Position numbers and translations under genes: made by a program. Below the pieces are notes generated by a model. That model was not told where the DNA came from, made no database searches, and was given only the letters and a program-made list of their open reading frames with translations. Shown one piece after another: positions 34,340 to 44,196 of a stretch of DNA of 64,000 bases. Origin of the DNA: an uncultured Paracoccaceae bacterium (lineage in GTDB: Bacteria > Pseudomonadota > Alphaproteobacteria > Rhodobacterales > Rhodobacteraceae); assembly GCA_947499635.1 (NCBI GenBank), contig CANMPD010000001.1, positions 186,001 through 250,000 of the forward strand, written 5' to 3'. The first letter of the stretch is position 1; the number at the start of each line of letters is the position of its first letter.

Positions 34340-35794
34340 ATGTTTTTTCTAAAATCAAAACCCAAAGCAGCAAAGCGCAACGCAGATGCCATGCTTCGAG
34401 AAATGGTTGATCGTTCACAGGCAATGATTGCATTCAAGCCGGACGGTACAATAATCAACGCAAACAAGAACTTCCTAGATACGCTTGGTTATACTTTAGA
34501 AGAGATCCAAGGTAAGCATCATAGTATGTTTGTTTACCCCACCTTTGTAAAGAAAGAGCAATACGCGCAAATGTGGCGTGATCTCGCTGATGGTGAATTT
34601 ATATCAGATCAATTCCCACGCTTGCGTAAAGATGGCTCTGTGGTCTGGATCCAGGCGACTTATGGTCCAATGTTCGATGACGAAGGCAACGTTGACCATA
34701 TTGTTAAAATTGCGATCGATATTACAATGCGTCGTGGGGAAATCCACGATCTAGCTAAGGCACTTGAACATCTGCGTGACGGAAATTTGACACATCGCTG
34801 TGAAGATTCTGATCTAGAAGATATTGGCCGCCTGACCACAGCCTACAACGAAGCCACGTCTACATTGCAAGATGCCATTTCTGCTGTAAATGAAATCGTT
34901 ATAAAGTTGGATAAAACCTCTGACGAGATGAGCTCCTCGTCCTCGGAGCTATCGCAACGAACTGAAAACCAAGCTGCGACATTGGAAGAAACAGCTGCTG
35001 CCGTTGAGGAATTAACCGCAACAGTAAGATCAGCAGCACAAGGTGCTAAAGAAGTTGAAGGAGCAGTTCAATCTGCGCGTACAACGGCAAAAAATAGCGG
35101 CGATGTGGTCCGTGATGCTATCCAAGCGATGTCACAGATCGAAAATTCATCTAATGAGATTGGCAAAATTATCTCTGTCATTGACGATATCGCCTTTCAG
35201 ACAAATCTCTTAGCATTGAATGCCGGTGTTGAAGCTGCACGTGCAGGCGAAGCTGGCCGAGGATTTGCTGTTGTTGCATCCGAGGTCCGGGCCTTGGCGC
35301 AACGCTCGGCAGATGCGGCTGGCGAAATCAAAGGGTTAATCAGTGAAAGCTCACAACATGTTGCAAGCGGAGTAAGCTTGGTTGGACAAACAGGAACTGA
35401 GCTGGAAAATATTATCAGCAGCGTCAATTCTATTTCTGACAATGTGACAAGTATTGCGCGTGGGACTGAAGAACAAGCGGTTACACTCAGTGAGATTAAT
35501 ACAGGGATCGGCCAGCTCGATCAGGTCACACAACACAATGCCGCAATGGTTGAGGAAGCCACAGGCGCAAGTCAAACATTGGCGAATGATGCCAAGGAGC
35601 TAAGCAGGTATCTAGGGAAATTCGACGTCGGAGTCGGTGCTTCAATAAAACAAAGCTCAAATGTGACTCCGATGCCTGTACGCGAACAGACCGCCCCGGT
35701 ACAGGAACAGGCTGAACCAGAACCAATGCGCGCTGCCGTGGGTGCATCTGCTCCTAGTGCGCATGATACCCCTAGTGGATGGGAAGATTTCTAA
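34340..35794 (+). CDS. soluble PAS-domain methyl-accepting chemotaxis protein with C-terminal CheR/CheB tether
   Basis: From ATG 34340 the protein has 484 residues with no membrane segment. A PAS domain (about 20-135; [22 protein letters not shown]) is followed by a HAMP-like linker. The methyl-accepting signalling domain contains the hairpin tip [23 protein letters not shown] (given here in two parts: [14 protein letters not shown] and GVEAARAGE). It ends SGWEDF, which resembles the NWETF pentapeptide that docks CheR and CheB. It likely senses an intracellular or redox signal through PAS and controls CheA. Confidence 0.9.
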   Translation: MFFLKSKPKAAKRNADAMLREMVDRSQAMIAFKPDGTIINANKNFLDTLGYTLEEIQGKHHSMFVYPTFVKKEQYAQMWRDLADGEFISDQFPRLRKDGSVVWIQATYGPMFDDEGNVDHIVKIAIDITMRRGEIHDLAKALEHLRDGNLTHRCEDSDLEDIGRLTTAYNEATSTLQDAISAVNEIVIKLDKTSDEMSSSSSELSQRTENQAATLEETAAAVEELTATVRSAAQGAKEVEGAVQSARTTAKNSGDVVRDAIQAMSQIENSSNEIGKIISVIDDIAFQTNLLALNAGVEAARAGEAGRGFAVVASEVRALAQRSADAAGEIKGLISESSQHVASGVSLVGQTGTELENIISSVNSISDNVTSIARGTEEQAVTLSEINTGIGQLDQVTQHNAAMVEEATGASQTLANDAKELSRYLGKFDVGVGASIKQSSNVTPMPVREQTAPVQEQAEPEPMRAAVGASAPSAHDTPSGWEDF

Positions 35795-35802
35795 GATCAT
35801 TA

Positions 35803-35838
35803 GCCCCGAGTGATCAATGTAAACGGATCGCTCGGGGC
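35803..35838 (+). terminator. terminator between the chemoreceptor gene and sufS
   Basis: A 13-bp stem (GCCCCGAGTGATC against GATCGCTCGGGGC, one wobble pair) with a 10-base loop, then ATTTGATTT. It separates two convergent genes and may work in both directions. Confidence 0.75.
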
Positions 35839-35852
35839 ATTTGATTTATCAT

Positions 35853-37073
35853 CTAAGCAAAAAGCTCGTTTGCCAGTTCTAGAGCATCCACAAGCGTATC
35901 TACATCAGTTTTGGTGTTATAAAGACCAAAAGATGCACGACATGTAGCTGTAACACCAAGATGATCCATAAGTGGTCCTGCGCAATGGTGACCTGCTCTG
36001 ACCGCGACACCTTTCTTATCTAGAATTGTAGAAATATCATGGGGGTGCGCTGCACCTTGCAAGGTGAAGCTAAAAATAGCGGATTTTCCGGTCGCTTGTC
36101 CCTGAATATTCAACCAGTTAAGTGCTTTAAAGCGCTGTATTGCATAGTCACGGAGCCCTGCCTCATATTCGGCAATGTTGGACATACCAATTTCCATTAG
36201 ATATGTTAACGCCGCACCAAGCCCGATTGTCTCAACAATCCCTGGCGTGCCGGCTTCGAACATCATTGGTGGATCATTATAGGTGATATGATCTTTGCTT
36301 ACATCTTTGATCATATCACCTCCTCCCATAAAGGGGCGCATTTCATGCATTCGATCAGGATGTACATAAATTGCACCTGACCCAGATGGCCCATACAACT
36401 TGTGCCCAGTGATTGCATAAAAATCACATCCGATATCTTGCACATCAACAGGCATGTGAACCGCACCTTGAGATCCATCGACCAAGACCGGAACACCCTT
36501 TGCATGTGCGCCTTGGGTAATCGCTTTTACGTCAACGACAGTTCCTAACACATTGGAACAATGTGTGATCGATACCAATTTTGTTTTAGGCCCAATCGCA
36601 TCGATCACTGTTTGAGGGTCCAAGCTTCCGTCTTCGGCAACATCCACCCATTTGAGTGTCACCCCTTGTCGTTCGCGCAGGAAATGCCAGGGCACGATAT
36701 TCGCGTGGTGTTCCATCACCGATAAAATAATCTCATCCCCTACTTCCAGTCGGGGCATAGCCCAGCTGTAAGCAACCATATTGATGCCTTCAGTGGTGCC
36801 CGAGTTAAAGATGATATGATCTTCATGTGCAGCATTCAAAAAACGCGCGACCGTTCCACGTACACTTTCATAACGATCTGTCGAAAGGTTCGAGAGATAG
36901 TGTAAACCTCTGTGAACGTTTGAATATTCGTCTGCATAAGCACGGGTTATCGTGTCGATCACAACTTTGGGTTTTTGTGCCGAAGCACCGTTGTCTAGGT
37001 ATGTCAGAGGTTTTCCGTTCACCTGTCGCGATAAAATCGGAAAGTCGGAACGGATTTTTTCGATATCATACAT
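35853..37073 (-). CDS. sufS: cysteine desulfurase SufS
   Basis: This 406-residue PLP enzyme takes sulfur from cysteine for iron-sulfur cluster assembly. Type II features are present: ITGHKLYGPSGSGAIY holds the PLP lysine, VMEHHANIVPWHFL the conserved His, and ATCRASFGLYNT the persulfide-carrying cysteine. It ends the suf operon, 51 bases after a Yip1-like gene. SufE or SufU, its usual sulfur acceptor, is not in the window. Confidence 0.93.
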   Translation of the reverse strand: MYDIEKIRSDFPILSRQVNGKPLTYLDNGASAQKPKVVIDTITRAYADEYSNVHRGLHYLSNLSTDRYESVRGTVARFLNAAHEDHIIFNSGTTEGINMVAYSWAMPRLEVGDEIILSVMEHHANIVPWHFLRERQGVTLKWVDVAEDGSLDPQTVIDAIGPKTKLVSITHCSNVLGTVVDVKAITQGAHAKGVPVLVDGSQGAVHMPVDVQDIGCDFYAITGHKLYGPSGSGAIYVHPDRMHEMRPFMGGGDMIKDVSKDHITYNDPPMMFEAGTPGIVETIGLGAALTYLMEIGMSNIAEYEAGLRDYAIQRFKALNWLNIQGQATGKSAIFSFTLQGAAHPHDISTILDKKGVAVRAGHHCAGPLMDHLGVTATCRASFGLYNTKTDVDTLVDALELANELFA

Positions 37074-37124
37074 GAGGCAGATCCAGACAGCAGAGGAAGA
37101 CGGTTGGTGCAGTTATGAGAAAAT

Positions 37125-37667
37125 TCAGGAGACGAAATACAAACAAAAAAACACCGCGAGAGCAGACATAATAACGACCCCAAAAGATTTTAGCATATTG
37201 TTGAAGCCATGCACTGAATTCACAAAATGCACAAACAGATAGGTGCCATATAGAACCGTTACGATGTGAAACAATGCTGCAATAAACGGCAAAACAATGA
37301 AAAGAGCGACCCCGAATATTTGAAAAACTAAGGCAACAAACCCTAACCAGATGGAGACAATTAGAACATCCTGAAAGCGTCCCTGCCCTTCAAGCCACTT
37401 GCCAAAACCAGTTACTGCAGCAGCGAGGGCAAGCTGCGCAATCGCTTTAATCAAAAGTAAGCTTACTGCCCCTGGTAGTATTTCGCTCAACGCAGGCGGT
37501 ATCGGTAAAATGAGCCGATGCAACATATCAACCAATGTGGAAAGAACCAACACAAGTGCAAGCCCTGTTAGGATAGTTTGCCGATCAGCCTTAATAGCTA
37601 GAACTTTCTCGGCCGCAGCACGCGGGTCAGAAATCGTTTCCAGAGTTAGCTTTTTCACATCAATCAT
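37125..37667 (-). CDS. Yip1-family membrane protein in the suf operon
   Basis: A 180-residue protein with about five hydrophobic segments, including ILTGLALVLVLSTLVDML, LLIKAIAQLALAAAVTGFGKWL and VLIVSIWLGFVALVFQIFG. The YIP1 domain layout matches small alphaproteobacterial members of unknown role. It begins in an ATGA overlap with the preceding gene. It is inside the iron-sulfur operon, so co-expression is certain, but a direct role in cluster assembly is unproven. Confidence 0.7.
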   Translation of the reverse strand: MIDVKKLTLETISDPRAAAEKVLAIKADRQTILTGLALVLVLSTLVDMLHRLILPIPPALSEILPGAVSLLLIKAIAQLALAAAVTGFGKWLEGQGRFQDVLIVSIWLGFVALVFQIFGVALFIVLPFIAALFHIVTVLYGTYLFVHFVNSVHGFNNMLKSFGVVIMSALAVFFCLYFVS

Positions 37668-38149
37668 TTACGTGCCCAATAGCATTGCCACATTCCACAA
37701 CTCCAAAACCATAAAACGACTGCCAACCACAAGGCTCCGATTGCTGTTTTCTCTGGCCCTGGTCCGAAGAAACCTTCAATTAGTCCGTGGATCAGGATTA
37801 AAGGTGTTGCTGAAAACAACGACCAAAATAAGACGAGCCTCGCGTGGTAAGCCGTGCCTCGCCCTTTGCCCAACTTAGCAAAGACATGAATGACAAAAGA
37901 CAAAGCATATAAAATCAAAGGCATGACAAATAAAATTGCCATGAGGGAGCCCGCCAAAAGGGTATTTAGGTCGGTGCCATTGAGATAGGATTCTCTTGCC
38001 CGCACAGGAATTTGTGACACAAAAGTTAATGTGCAAAACCCCATCACAAACGCCAACAGTACGCTTTCATGACATCCTTGAGATAAGAGCCGCGCAAAGA
38101 TCTTGCGCGGGCCTTTGTAAGTCGCAAAAATATCCGAGGTGACGGACAT
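37664..38149 (-). CDS. membrane protein of unknown function in the suf operon
   Basis: This 161-residue protein has four likely membrane spans: ESVLLAFVMGFCTLTFVSQI, LLAGSLMAILFVMPLILYAL, LVLFWSLFSATPLILIHGLI and AIGALWLAVVLWFWSCGMW. It resembles the Yip1-like product of the next gene in design. It follows sufD at three bases and overlaps the next gene by four. I do not recognise a defined family. It may form a complex with its neighbour. Confidence 0.65.
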   Translation of the reverse strand: MSVTSDIFATYKGPRKIFARLLSQGCHESVLLAFVMGFCTLTFVSQIPVRARESYLNGTDLNTLLAGSLMAILFVMPLILYALSFVIHVFAKLGKGRGTAYHARLVLFWSLFSATPLILIHGLIEGFFGPGPEKTAIGALWLAVVLWFWSCGMWQCYWARK

Positions 38150-38152
38150 TTG

Positions 38153-39433
38153 TTAACCGCGACGCGCGAGCCAACCGTGCAGGCGGTCAACCATAGTGGC
38201 GGCAATATCTTCGTCTTCGATTTCTTCTACGGCTTCTGCGAGGAAAGCCAGCGTCAACAAATCAGTTGCTTCTTCAACAGGAACACCACGCGAACGAAGA
38301 TAAAATAATCCCTCTTCGTCAATTGCACCTGATGTTGACCCGTGTGAACAGGCAACATCATCGGCATAGATTTCGAGCTCAGGTTTGGCAAGAAACTGGC
38401 TGTCATCGTCTAACAGAAGAGATTGTGAAATTTGATAACCATCCGTTTTCTGTGCACCTGCTTTAACAAGGATCTTACCTTGGAAAACGCCGGTTGCGCC
38501 GTTGCGGAGGACCTTTTTGTAAACTTGGCGACTTTCACAATTGACGGCATCATGAGTAACAAAAACCGTATCATCATGATGAAATGCGCCGTCACCAACT
38601 GACGCTCCGGCCACATGTGCAACCGCATCATCACCTGTGAATTCAATGATCGCTTCGTTACGTGTCAGAGATCCATTCACTGTCAGCGTGAAGCTCTTGA
38701 AAACACTTTCTTTCCCGAGTCTCGAAAAGATATGTGTCACAGCATGGCGTTCATGTTCACGCCCTTGCGTGCGAACCATATGCAGCTGTCCGCCATCAGC
38801 AATATCGGCTTCCAAAACAGTGTTAAAACGCGCCGCAGCTGGACCATCTTCTAAGATAGTCGCCTGCGCGCCACTGTCGATGCGAACAACATGATGCAAG
38901 ATCGCATCAGAGCTTTCCGAGCTTTGTTTGTAAACGATATGGATCGGCTTGGTGGGCGTGCTTGTCACATGGATCAACACGCCATCTGTCGCAAACGCCG
39001 TATTCAATGCGGCCAGCGGGCGTGCTACAGGGGATTGTCCACGTGCCTCTAGGACACCATAGATCTCTTTTGACCAATGATCATCGCGAGATTTAAGATC
39101 TGCGAGGCGCGTAACATCCACACCTTCCAGTACTGCGGCATCTGATGCATCAGGATCGAATACACCATCAACGAAGACCAGTTTTATACGGTCAAATTCG
39201 TCGAAAATAGCGCTTTCACTGCGATCTGAAACTACGGCAACGGGTGCGGTTGCCTGTGTGAACAGATCCGGCCGGGTATATTTCCAATATTCATCACGAC
39301 GATCTGGAAGACCCGTTACCTCAACACGGCTCAACGCGGCGTGCCGGGCAGCATCAAGGCAACCACCTTCTGGCAATGTCAAACTAGCTAAGCGTGCCTC
39401 GGTTGTTTTTTGTTTAACTTCGGGAAGCGCCAT
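38153..39433 (-). CDS. sufD: Fe-S cluster assembly protein SufD
   Basis: A 426-residue scaffold subunit with a parallel beta-helix core, partner of SufB and SufC. Family-typical parts are an N-terminal helical region (RVEVTGLPDRRDEYWKYTRP), the beta-helix (DGYQISQSLLLDDDSQFLAK), and ADDVACSHGSTSGAIDEEGLFYLRSRGV, which holds the conserved His (shown as ADDVACSHGSTSGA and GLFYLRSRGV). It starts in a TAATG overlap with sufC. SufBC2D builds and transfers clusters. Confidence 0.93.
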   Translation of the reverse strand: MALPEVKQKTTEARLASLTLPEGGCLDAARHAALSRVEVTGLPDRRDEYWKYTRPDLFTQATAPVAVVSDRSESAIFDEFDRIKLVFVDGVFDPDASDAAVLEGVDVTRLADLKSRDDHWSKEIYGVLEARGQSPVARPLAALNTAFATDGVLIHVTSTPTKPIHIVYKQSSESSDAILHHVVRIDSGAQATILEDGPAAARFNTVLEADIADGGQLHMVRTQGREHERHAVTHIFSRLGKESVFKSFTLTVNGSLTRNEAIIEFTGDDAVAHVAGASVGDGAFHHDDTVFVTHDAVNCESRQVYKKVLRNGATGVFQGKILVKAGAQKTDGYQISQSLLLDDDSQFLAKPELEIYADDVACSHGSTSGAIDEEGLFYLRSRGVPVEEATDLLTLAFLAEAVEEIEDEDIAATMVDRLHGWLARRG

Positions 39434-40188
39434 TATTCCACCTCGGCCAAAATGTCAGCGTAGCCGTTGTTTTCCACCTCTAGTGCGAGCTCGGGGCCAC
39501 CGGTTTTCACAATGCGACCATTGGCCATAATATGCACAACATCTGGCTTAATATGGTCGAGCAAGCGCTGATAGTGTGTGATCACAAGGAATGAACGGCC
39601 TTCGTCGCGCAGTGCGTTTACGCCTTCAGAAACCAATTTCATTGCATCAACATCAAGACCAGAGTCGGTCTCATCAAGGATACACATCTTAGGCTCAAGC
39701 ATAGCCATCTGAAGGATTTCGTTACGCTTTTTCTCACCGCCAGAAAAGCCAACATTCACAGGACGCTTCAACATATCAGCATCGATTTTGAGCGTCTTCG
39801 CTTTGGCACGCACAGTTTTAAGGAAATCAGACGCGGACAGTTCTTCTTCGCCGCGAGCTTTACGCTGAGCATTTACGGCTGTGCGCAAGAACGTCATATT
39901 GCCAACACCTGGAATTTCTACAGGGTATTGGAATGCAAGAAACACGCCGAGCGCAGCGCGCTCTTCAGCTTCCAGTTCCAGCAGTTCGTCGCCATTTAGG
40001 CTCGCTGTACCTTCTGTAACTTCATAACCGTCACGGCCTGACAGGACATAGGACAGTGTGGATTTCCCGGATCCGTTCGGACCCATGATCGCGTGTACTT
40101 TACCTGCTTCAACCTTGAGATTGACACCTTTGAGGATTTGCTTGTCTTCTTCCTCAAGTTTCACGTGCAAGTTTTTGATTTCGAGCAT
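39433..40188 (-). CDS. sufC: Fe-S cluster assembly ATPase SufC
   Basis: This 251-residue ABC-type ATPase has GPNGSGKSTLSYVLSG (Walker A), FSGGEKKRNEILQMA (signature, with the KKR variant typical of SufC), CILDETDSGLDVDA (Walker B) and the switch His in VITHYQRLL. It drives conformational change in SufBC2D. GAGGAAG precedes the ATG. It lies 70 bases after sufB. Confidence 0.95.
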   Translation of the reverse strand: MLEIKNLHVKLEEEDKQILKGVNLKVEAGKVHAIMGPNGSGKSTLSYVLSGRDGYEVTEGTASLNGDELLELEAEERAALGVFLAFQYPVEIPGVGNMTFLRTAVNAQRKARGEEELSASDFLKTVRAKAKTLKIDADMLKRPVNVGFSGGEKKRNEILQMAMLEPKMCILDETDSGLDVDAMKLVSEGVNALRDEGRSFLVITHYQRLLDHIKPDVVHIMANGRIVKTGGPELALEVENNGYADILAEVE

Positions 40189-40258
40189 TTTCTTCCTCGT
40201 CTTATATCGGTTGGGGATCGTTCCCCGAATGTCTGATGAGTTAGGAACCTTCGGTGAA

Positions 40259-41779
40259 TTAACCGACTGATCCTTCTAAGCTGATTGCGACAAGCTGCTG
40301 AGCTTCCATCGCAAATTCCATTGGCAGGGCTTGCAGAACGTCTTTGCAGAAGCCGTTAACAACCAAGGCAACAGCCTCTTCTTCGTCCATGCCACGTTGG
40401 CGGCAATAAAAGAGCTGGTCGTCGTCAACCTTAGATGTCGTTGCCTCATGTTCCACGCGAGACGAATTGTTTTTCACCTCGATATACGGAACAGTATGCG
40501 CGCCGCATTTATCGCCGATCAGTAAACTGTCACACTGAGTGTAGTTTCGGCTGTTCTTGGCTTTGGGGTGCATAGAGACCAAACCACGATAGGTGTTTTG
40601 GGCTTTACCAGCGGAAATACCTTTGGACACGATCCGTGACTTTGTGTTTTTGCCCAGGTGCACCATTTTGGTGCCAGTGTCCGCCTGCTGCATGTTGTTT
40701 GCAATTGCGATTGAGTAGAATTCGCCTTGGCTTTCCTCGCCGCGCAAAATGCAGCTTGGGTATTTCCAAGTCACAGCTGAACCGGTTTCAACTTGTGTCC
40801 ACATAATCTTTGCACGGTCCCCACGGCAATCTGCGCGCTTGGTCACAAAGTTATAGATACCACCTTGGCCATTTTCGTCACCAGGATACCAGTTCTGAAC
40901 AGTAGAGTATTTCACCTCTGCATCTTCTTCGATGATAATTTCGACCACCGCGGCATGCAGCTGTGCTGTATCACGTTGTGGAGCAGTACAGCCTTCTAAA
41001 TAGCTGACATAGCTCCCTTTATCTGCGATGATCAACGTGCGTTCAAACTGACCTGTGTTTTCCGCATTAATGCGGAAATAAGTAGACAGTTCCATTGGGC
41101 AACGTACGCCGGGTGGCACATAGACAAACGATCCATCAGAAAACACAGCCGAATTCATAGTTGCGTAGAAGTTATCACTGACAGGAACGACTGTGCCAAG
41201 GTATTTCTTAACGAGCTCGGGATGCTCGCGAATAGCTTCTGAGATCGAACAAAAGATTACGCCAGCCTTTTTCAACTCTGCCTGAAAGGTGGTGCCAACT
41301 GAGACGGAATCAAAGACAGCATCAACCGCGACTTTACGGCCTTCTGCTGGCGCGTCTTCAGCGCCCTCGATACCCGCTAATATCATTTGTTCTTTGAGTG
41401 GAATTCCCAGCTTTTCATAAGTGGCAAGCAGCTTTGGGTCGACCTCGTCCAAGGATTTGGGCTTTTCTTCCATCGACTTAGGACGTGCGTAATAATACTG
41501 GTCCTGAAAGTCGATTTTGGGATAGCTCACCATCGCCCAATTCGGTTCTTCTAGTTTTTCCCAACGTGCAAAAGCGTCTAGACGCCATTGTGTCATCCAC
41601 TCGGGCTCTTCATTTTTTTCGGAAATCAAACGCACGATATCAGGGTTTACACCTTTGGGTGCGTATTCCATCTCGATATCGGTGTTCCAACCGTATTTAT
41701 ACGTACTGACCTCGCGAACCGCATCAACGGTTTCCTGATCAACGCCTTCTTTGGCTTCAAATTGGTCCACAACGGCCAT
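40259..41779 (-). CDS. sufB: Fe-S cluster assembly protein SufB
   Basis: A 506-residue scaffold subunit with the beta-helix core and conserved cysteine in [20 protein letters not shown]. Later RDCxx-type residues appear in [15 protein letters not shown], and the C-terminal part contains [19 protein letters not shown]. It is the site of nascent cluster assembly. GAGGAGA lies eight bases before the ATG. Length and order agree with bacterial SufB. Confidence 0.95.
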   Translation of the reverse strand: MAVVDQFEAKEGVDQETVDAVREVSTYKYGWNTDIEMEYAPKGVNPDIVRLISEKNEEPEWMTQWRLDAFARWEKLEEPNWAMVSYPKIDFQDQYYYARPKSMEEKPKSLDEVDPKLLATYEKLGIPLKEQMILAGIEGAEDAPAEGRKVAVDAVFDSVSVGTTFQAELKKAGVIFCSISEAIREHPELVKKYLGTVVPVSDNFYATMNSAVFSDGSFVYVPPGVRCPMELSTYFRINAENTGQFERTLIIADKGSYVSYLEGCTAPQRDTAQLHAAVVEIIIEEDAEVKYSTVQNWYPGDENGQGGIYNFVTKRADCRGDRAKIMWTQVETGSAVTWKYPSCILRGEESQGEFYSIAIANNMQQADTGTKMVHLGKNTKSRIVSKGISAGKAQNTYRGLVSMHPKAKNSRNYTQCDSLLIGDKCGAHTVPYIEVKNNSSRVEHEATTSKVDDDQLFYCRQRGMDEEEAVALVVNGFCKDVLQALPMEFAMEAQQLVAISLEGSVG

Positions 41780-41808
41780 CGTCTTCTCCTCAAAAACCTA
41801 TAATTGCC

Positions 41809-42849
41809 TCACACTTGGCGGGCACGGTGGGTCTTTTGTTTCTTGCACCACACTTCAGCAAAGCGCAGTACGTCTGTTTCAGTTGTGTCTGGCCCAAGTG
41901 AAACCCGTATGGCTCCTTGAGCGATCTCAGTATCAAACCCCATGGCTGTCAAAACCGTACTGGCTTTGACCTTTCCACTAGAGCAGGCGCTGCCTGCGCT
42001 AATGGCAAACCCAGCGAGGTCCATTTGCATGACTTGCGTTTCGCCCTTCCACCCGGGTGTCGCAAAACACAGGGTGTTTGGAAGGCGCTGTGCGTCTTTC
42101 CCGACTAAGATAGTGTGATCGGCGCCAGCCTCAAGAGCTTTTTCTAGAATAATTCTAAGTTGGGTTACTTTTTCCCATACGCCGTCGTTTAAATCGGATG
42201 CAGCTGCTTGAGCTGCTGCGCCGAAGCCTATGATTCCTAGTGTATTTTCCGTTCCGGAGCGTCGGCCCATTTCTTGACCGCCACCTTTGATTTGTGCAGC
42301 TAGCTCTGTACCGCGTTTTAAGATAACGGCGCCAATACCTTTGGGGCCACCAAATTTATGAGCCGAGATCAACGCCATGTCACATCCCAGCCAATTAAAC
42401 GCCAAAGGTATTTTCCCAAAGGCTTGTGTCGCATCGGTTACGGCAAGCCCTTGAGGGAGAGACTGTATAATTCCGGTTTCGGAATTCGCCAACTGCAGGC
42501 AACTGTGCGCAGGATCGATTGGATGAACCTGTCCTTGTTCATCAACATCCAGATCATTTTTTGCCCATGCGCGTACAGCATCATGCTCAATTTCAGCACT
42601 CGACAAATGACGCCCAGCCAAAGCCAGAGATGCGCCTTCGGTTGACCCCGAAGTAAAGACGATATCAGCACCCTCTGCCCCAAAGGCCGCTGCGATCTGG
42701 CCGCGCGCACGTTCTATAGCAGCCTTGGCTGCACGCCCCTCTGCATGTACAGATGACGGATTTCCGGCGATATGCATCGCAGCAATCATCGCATCTTTCG
42801 CTTCACGACGCAGCGGTGAGGTCGCATTATGGTCTAGATAGACACGCAT
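41809..42849 (-). CDS. cysteine desulfurase, IscS/NifS type (group I)
   Basis: A 346-residue PLP enzyme starting MRVYLDHNATSPLRREA. LISAHKFGGPKGIGAVI holds the PLP lysine, and GSACSSGKVKAS the catalytic cysteine in the mobile loop typical of group I. It comes right after iscR and before sufB. The operon therefore encodes two desulfurases, this one and SufS at the end. Such iscS-like genes at the head of suf operons are common in Rhodobacterales. It is about 50 residues shorter than E. coli IscS. Confidence 0.88.
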   Translation of the reverse strand: MRVYLDHNATSPLRREAKDAMIAAMHIAGNPSSVHAEGRAAKAAIERARGQIAAAFGAEGADIVFTSGSTEGASLALAGRHLSSAEIEHDAVRAWAKNDLDVDEQGQVHPIDPAHSCLQLANSETGIIQSLPQGLAVTDATQAFGKIPLAFNWLGCDMALISAHKFGGPKGIGAVILKRGTELAAQIKGGGQEMGRRSGTENTLGIIGFGAAAQAAASDLNDGVWEKVTQLRIILEKALEAGADHTILVGKDAQRLPNTLCFATPGWKGETQVMQMDLAGFAISAGSACSSGKVKASTVLTAMGFDTEIAQGAIRVSLGPDTTETDVLRFAEVWCKKQKTHRARQV

Positions 42850-42900
42850 CTGACAGTCATCTTTTTCCAGATAAGGGTTATAATTTCGAACGGCGGAGGT

Positions 42901-43359
42901 TTATTCGTCGACAATGTCAAACAAACTGGGAACCGCAGGACAGGGAGCCAGTTCGTTTTCGATCACGTCAGACAGACGTGTTTGGTGCAGGAAAACATAT
43001 ACATGCGCACTGAGCCCTTCCCACAAACGATTGGTCAAGGACTGAGCACGAGAACCGCTCGATCCGCCAGAAGCGCCTGCACCTTTATGCATTGCATCTA
43101 CGGTTTCATCTACAGCGGAGAGCACATCGACAACACGAATTTCTGCTGGCAGATGAGCGAGCTTATAACCGCCCCCCGGGCCACGTACTGACGTGACGAG
43201 GCCTGCACGACGCAATTTCACGAAGAGCTGCTCAAGATAAGGCAGTGAGATATCTTGCCGCTTGGAAATATCCGCGAGGATTACAAGAGTGTCATTTGGC
43301 TGCAAAGCGATATCCGCCAGAGCAACCATAGCATAACGTCCTTTAGTCGAGAGTTTCAT
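42901..43359 (-). CDS. iscR: Rrf2-family regulator (IscR-like) lacking the usual cluster cysteines
   Basis: This 152-residue Rrf2 protein has a winged helix (KLSTKGRYAMVALADIA, SLPYLEQLFVKLRRAGLV, SVRGPGGGYKLA). The segment where E. coli IscR has three cysteines (Cys92, 98 and 104) reads HKGAGASGGSSGSRAQSLTN, with none. A single Cys occurs near the C-terminus (ELAPCPAVPS). Position as first gene of the suf operon supports autoregulation. It may sense iron through another ligand set or through the Irr site upstream. AGGAGG precedes the start. Confidence 0.85.
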   Translation of the reverse strand: MKLSTKGRYAMVALADIALQPNDTLVILADISKRQDISLPYLEQLFVKLRRAGLVTSVRGPGGGYKLAHLPAEIRVVDVLSAVDETVDAMHKGAGASGGSSGSRAQSLTNRLWEGLSAHVYVFLHQTRLSDVIENELAPCPAVPSLFDIVDE

Positions 43360-43452
43360 CCTCTCCTCCTCACAGTTACAATTCGCTAGTCATTGACGAC
43401 CGCCGTGCTAACGCGTATCCCAGCGACACGACGGAAATAACACTTACGTCTA

Positions 43453-43469
43453 TTTAGAACCGTTCTAAG
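43453..43469. promoter_or_regulatory. Irr-type iron control element upstream of iscR-suf
   Basis: TTTAGAA-CCG-TTCTAAG is an almost perfect dyad matching the ICE motif bound by Irr in alphaproteobacteria (TTTAGAA-N3-TTCTAAA). It lies about 95 bases before the iscR ATG and 70 bases before the divergent hydrolase gene. It ties the Fe-S operon to iron status. Confidence 0.6.
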
Positions 43470-43539
43470 ATGTCTGAGGGAATGCGTCAAGTATTTCTCT
43501 GAGGCTAAACTGCAAAATGAGAATAGGATAAACCCACCT

Positions 43540-44196
43540 ATGCCTGAGGTCATTTTTCCCGGACCCGAAGGTCGCTTAGAAGGCCGTTACCACCCCCAAA
43601 AGGAACGAGACGCGCCGATCGCGATTGTTTTGCATCCGCATCCACAGTTTGGCGGTACGATGAATAATAAGGTTGTCTACAACCTTCATTATGCATTTTA
43701 TAATATGGGGTTTACTGTTTTACGGTTTAACTTCCGTGGCGTTGGTCGTTCACAGGGTGAATATGATCAGGGTGTCGGAGAGTTATCGGATGCGGCTTCT
43801 GCGTTAGATTATTTGCAGTCGATGAACAACAATTCCAAGCATTGCTGGGTTGCGGGCTTTTCGTTTGGGGCTTGGATTGGTATGCAGCTGCTGATGCGCC
43901 GTCCGGAAATCACTGGTTTTATTTCAGTGTCTCCACCTGCAAATATGTATGATTTTTCATTTTTGGCACCCTGTCCGTCTTCTGGTTTGATCATCAACGG
44001 TACGGCTGATCGCGCAGCACCGCCGACAGATACCTATAACTTGGTCAATAAGTTACACGAGCAAAAAGGTATCACGGCCACTCATACCGAAATTGAAGGT
44101 GCTGACCATTTTTATCAGAACCCTGATCATATGGACGCGATGATTGGCAATGTCAGCGATTACGTAAAACGTCGCCTAACAGAGAACACACGTTAA
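43540..44196 (+). CDS. alpha/beta hydrolase (COG2945-like)
   Basis: A 218-residue hydrolase with the oxyanion-type segment LHPHPQFGGTMNN, RFNFRGVGRSQG and the nucleophile elbow VAGFSFGAWIG (Ser in GFSFG). Late NGTADRAAPP and EGADHFYQNPDH carry the catalytic Asp and His. The family includes small cytoplasmic esterases of unknown substrate. It is divergent from iscR and couples in a TAATG overlap to a short ORF. The substrate is not predictable. Confidence 0.85.
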   Translation: MPEVIFPGPEGRLEGRYHPQKERDAPIAIVLHPHPQFGGTMNNKVVYNLHYAFYNMGFTVLRFNFRGVGRSQGEYDQGVGELSDAASALDYLQSMNNNSKHCWVAGFSFGAWIGMQLLMRRPEITGFISVSPPANMYDFSFLAPCPSSGLIINGTADRAAPPTDTYNLVNKLHEQKGITATHTEIEGADHFYQNPDHMDAMIGNVSDYVKRRLTENTR

